Assembly: GCA_029260695.1 (NCBI GenBank)
Contig: JAJDCT010000148.1
Coordinates: 1-6,389, forward strand
Direction: 5' to 3'
DNA length: 6,389 nt
DNA from: Phycisphaeraceae bacterium
Lineage (GTDB): Bacteria > Planctomycetota > Phycisphaerae > Phycisphaerales > Phycisphaeraceae
Positions 5,450 through 6,389 of this stretch are shown in pieces. Made by a program: the position numbers and the translations under genes. A model generated the notes under the pieces. The model was not told the DNA's origin, did no database searches, and was given only the letters and a program-made list of their open reading frames with translations. Within the stretch, counting starts at the first letter, position 1. Every line of letters starts with the position of its first letter.

Positions 5450-6389
5450 ATGCCTTACCGAGTAGTCGATCAGGACGATGAACGTGAGCCCATGGAGCCC
5501 GGCGGGGGGGTGCCAGGGGCGAACTCCGGGGACAACTCCGGGGGTAACTCCGGGGGGCGGCGGTTGCCCGGGCGGATGGCACGCCGTGGCATCGCGGTGC
5601 TGCCGACGATGTTCACGCTGGCGAATCTCCTTTGTGGTTTCGGATCGATCTTCTTCGCCTCACGGCTGACCCCCCCGGCGGGTGACCCGCTGCCTTTTGG
5701 CTGGTCCCCGCTGACGATGGCCGCCGCGTTCGTGTTCCTGGGCCTGGCTATGGACGGGCTGGACGGCCGGGTCGCCAAACTCACCGACAGTGTCAGCGAC
5801 TTAGGCGCGCAGCTCGACTCGATGGCCGACATGGTTACCTTCGGCGTCGCCCCCGCCTTCATGGTCGTGCAACTCATCGGGGTGCGAGCCCCCTTTGTCT
5901 CGGAGCTTCAGCCCGGTGGGAACATCCTCTTCGATCGCCTGGCCATCGTGGTCGCCTGCATCTACATCGCCTGTGTCGCGTTGCGGCTGGCCCGGTTTAA
6001 CCTTGAGACATCACACCCCGGGGAGTTGGCGCACAGCCTCTTCAAGGGCCTGCCCTCGCCAGGCGCAGCGGGGACCGTGGCGAGCCTGATCCTGCTACAC
6101 CAGGACTTTCTGGCCGACTACCCCGCGGACGATCTGAGGATCCGGGCCGCTGCCGTAGCGATGGTGTTGATCAGCCTCCTCGCCGCGATCGCGATGGTCA
6201 GCCGGTTCCGCTATGTGCACCTGATGAACCGCTACGTCCGTGGCCGGGCACCGTTTGGCACCGTCACCAAGGCCGTGATCATCGGCCTGCTGCTGGTCGT
6301 CTGGCTCCAGGGGACACTCGCCGCCGCGTTTGTGATCTACGCATTATCCGCCCCCGGCATCTGGCTATACCGCAGGGCCATCCGCGCGA
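5450..6389 (+). CDS. pssA: CDP-diacylglycerol-serine O-phosphatidyltransferase (phosphatidylserine synthase), 3' end cut
   Basis: Inner-membrane enzyme that joins CDP-diacylglycerol and L-serine to give phosphatidylserine and CMP, the first committed step to phosphatidylethanolamine. The window gives 313 codons and no stop. The core begins at about residue 46 with RGIAVLPTMFTLANLLCGF, typical of PssA. The CDP-alcohol phosphatidyltransferase motif is present: D102-x2-D105-G106-x2-A109-K110-x8-G119-x3-D123-x3-D127, with all four metal-binding aspartates. The conserved Arg of the 'AR' pair is Lys110. The PssA markers ALRLARFN (177-184) and FKGLPSPGAAG (198-208) follow, then several hydrophobic helices to the edge. 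Normal PssA proteins are about 230-290 residues, so the stop should be close. Start: ATG at 5450 gives a 42-residue Gly/Asn/Ser-rich extension. ATG at 5576 (M43) would give a family-typical N-terminus, and M15 at 5492 is also in frame. The identity is firm; the start is not. Confidence 0.94.
   Translation, partial: MPYRVVDQDDEREPMEPGGGVPGANSGDNSGGNSGGRRLPGRMARRGIAVLPTMFTLANLLCGFGSIFFASRLTPPAGDPLPFGWSPLTMAAAFVFLGLAMDGLDGRVAKLTDSVSDLGAQLDSMADMVTFGVAPAFMVVQLIGVRAPFVSELQPGGNILFDRLAIVVACIYIACVALRLARFNLETSHPGELAHSLFKGLPSPGAAGTVASLILLHQDFLADYPADDLRIRAAAVAMVLISLLAAIAMVSRFRYVHLMNRYVRGRAPFGTVTKAVIIGLLLVVWLQGTLAAAFVIYALSAPGIWLYRRAIRA
5519..5554 (+). repeat. Three 12-base tandem repeats (G-rich) at the pssA N-terminus
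   Basis: Three in-phase copies of a 12-base unit, differing only in the first codon (GCG, GAC, GGT), followed each time by AACTCCGGG. In the pssA frame they encode A-N-S-G, D-N-S-G and G-N-S-G (residues 24-35). Together with flanking guanines they create runs of 7, 4, 4, 5 and 6 G between 5504 and 5557, with 5-8 base loops, which meets a relaxed G-quadruplex rule on the coding strand. Tandem repeats of this kind change copy number by slippage. Whether they are translated depends on which pssA start is used. Confidence 0.75.

Noticed and set aside
3561..5460. CCTTACCG(G) found at 3561-3569 and 5397-5405 (minus) and 5453-5460 (plus), near three gene starts
   Set aside because: Suggestive of a shared operator, but its distance and position relative to the starts differ each time (14 bases upstream, 1 base upstream, and inside the coding region). 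Repeated 8-9-mers are expected by chance in a window this size.
5470..5877. 135-codon minus-strand frame opposite pssA
   Set aside because: Antisense of the pssA catalytic motif region. The Ser/Ala/Pro-rich translation is the usual mirror of a GC-rich gene.

Overview
The window is GC-rich, gene-dense bacterial DNA with two recognisable housekeeping genes at its edges and an uncharacterised five-gene envelope operon between them. The best guess for the organism is a planctomycete, possibly class Phycisphaerae. This rests on several features: RNase Y together with a Gram-negative-type lipoprotein inventory, a CxxCGY-LKGL-CPECG zinc ribbon at the N-terminus of a membrane protein, a DUF2752 protein, frequent GTG starts and weak Shine-Dalgarno sequences. 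No rRNA or other taxonomic marker is present, so this is an inference.

Layout from left to right. (1) Positions 1-1145, minus strand: 5' part of rny (ribonuclease Y), with membrane anchor, long coiled coil, KH domain and the start of the HD domain; the catalytic part lies off the left edge. (2) Positions 1146-1738: about 590 bases without a convincing gene but with a lot of structure. Close to rny there are small hairpins. Further upstream is a five-run G-quadruplex motif on the rny-sense strand. Then come a likely minus-strand terminator (about 1602-1623), a 17-base palindrome and a 42-base sequence that can fold as a three-way junction. (3) Positions 1739-5395, minus strand: five genes in one direction with 1-4 base overlaps at three of four junctions. 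In transcription order they are a DUF2752 membrane protein, two paralogous lipoproteins, a glycosyltransferase-like (GT-B-like) protein and a zinc-ribbon four-helix membrane protein. (4) Positions 5396-5449: divergent promoter region. (5) Positions 5450-6389, plus strand: pssA (CDP-diacylglycerol-serine O-phosphatidyltransferase), running off the right edge. It has a low-complexity, tandem-repeat N-terminal extension.

The five-gene operon encodes two inner-membrane proteins, two lipid-anchored proteins and a probable sugar-transfer or nucleotide-sugar-binding protein. It is divergent from a phospholipid synthesis gene, so an envelope or surface-glycan role is a reasonable hypothesis. No member has a known function that I can name with certainty. 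I see no tRNA, rRNA, insertion sequence, CRISPR array or phage gene.
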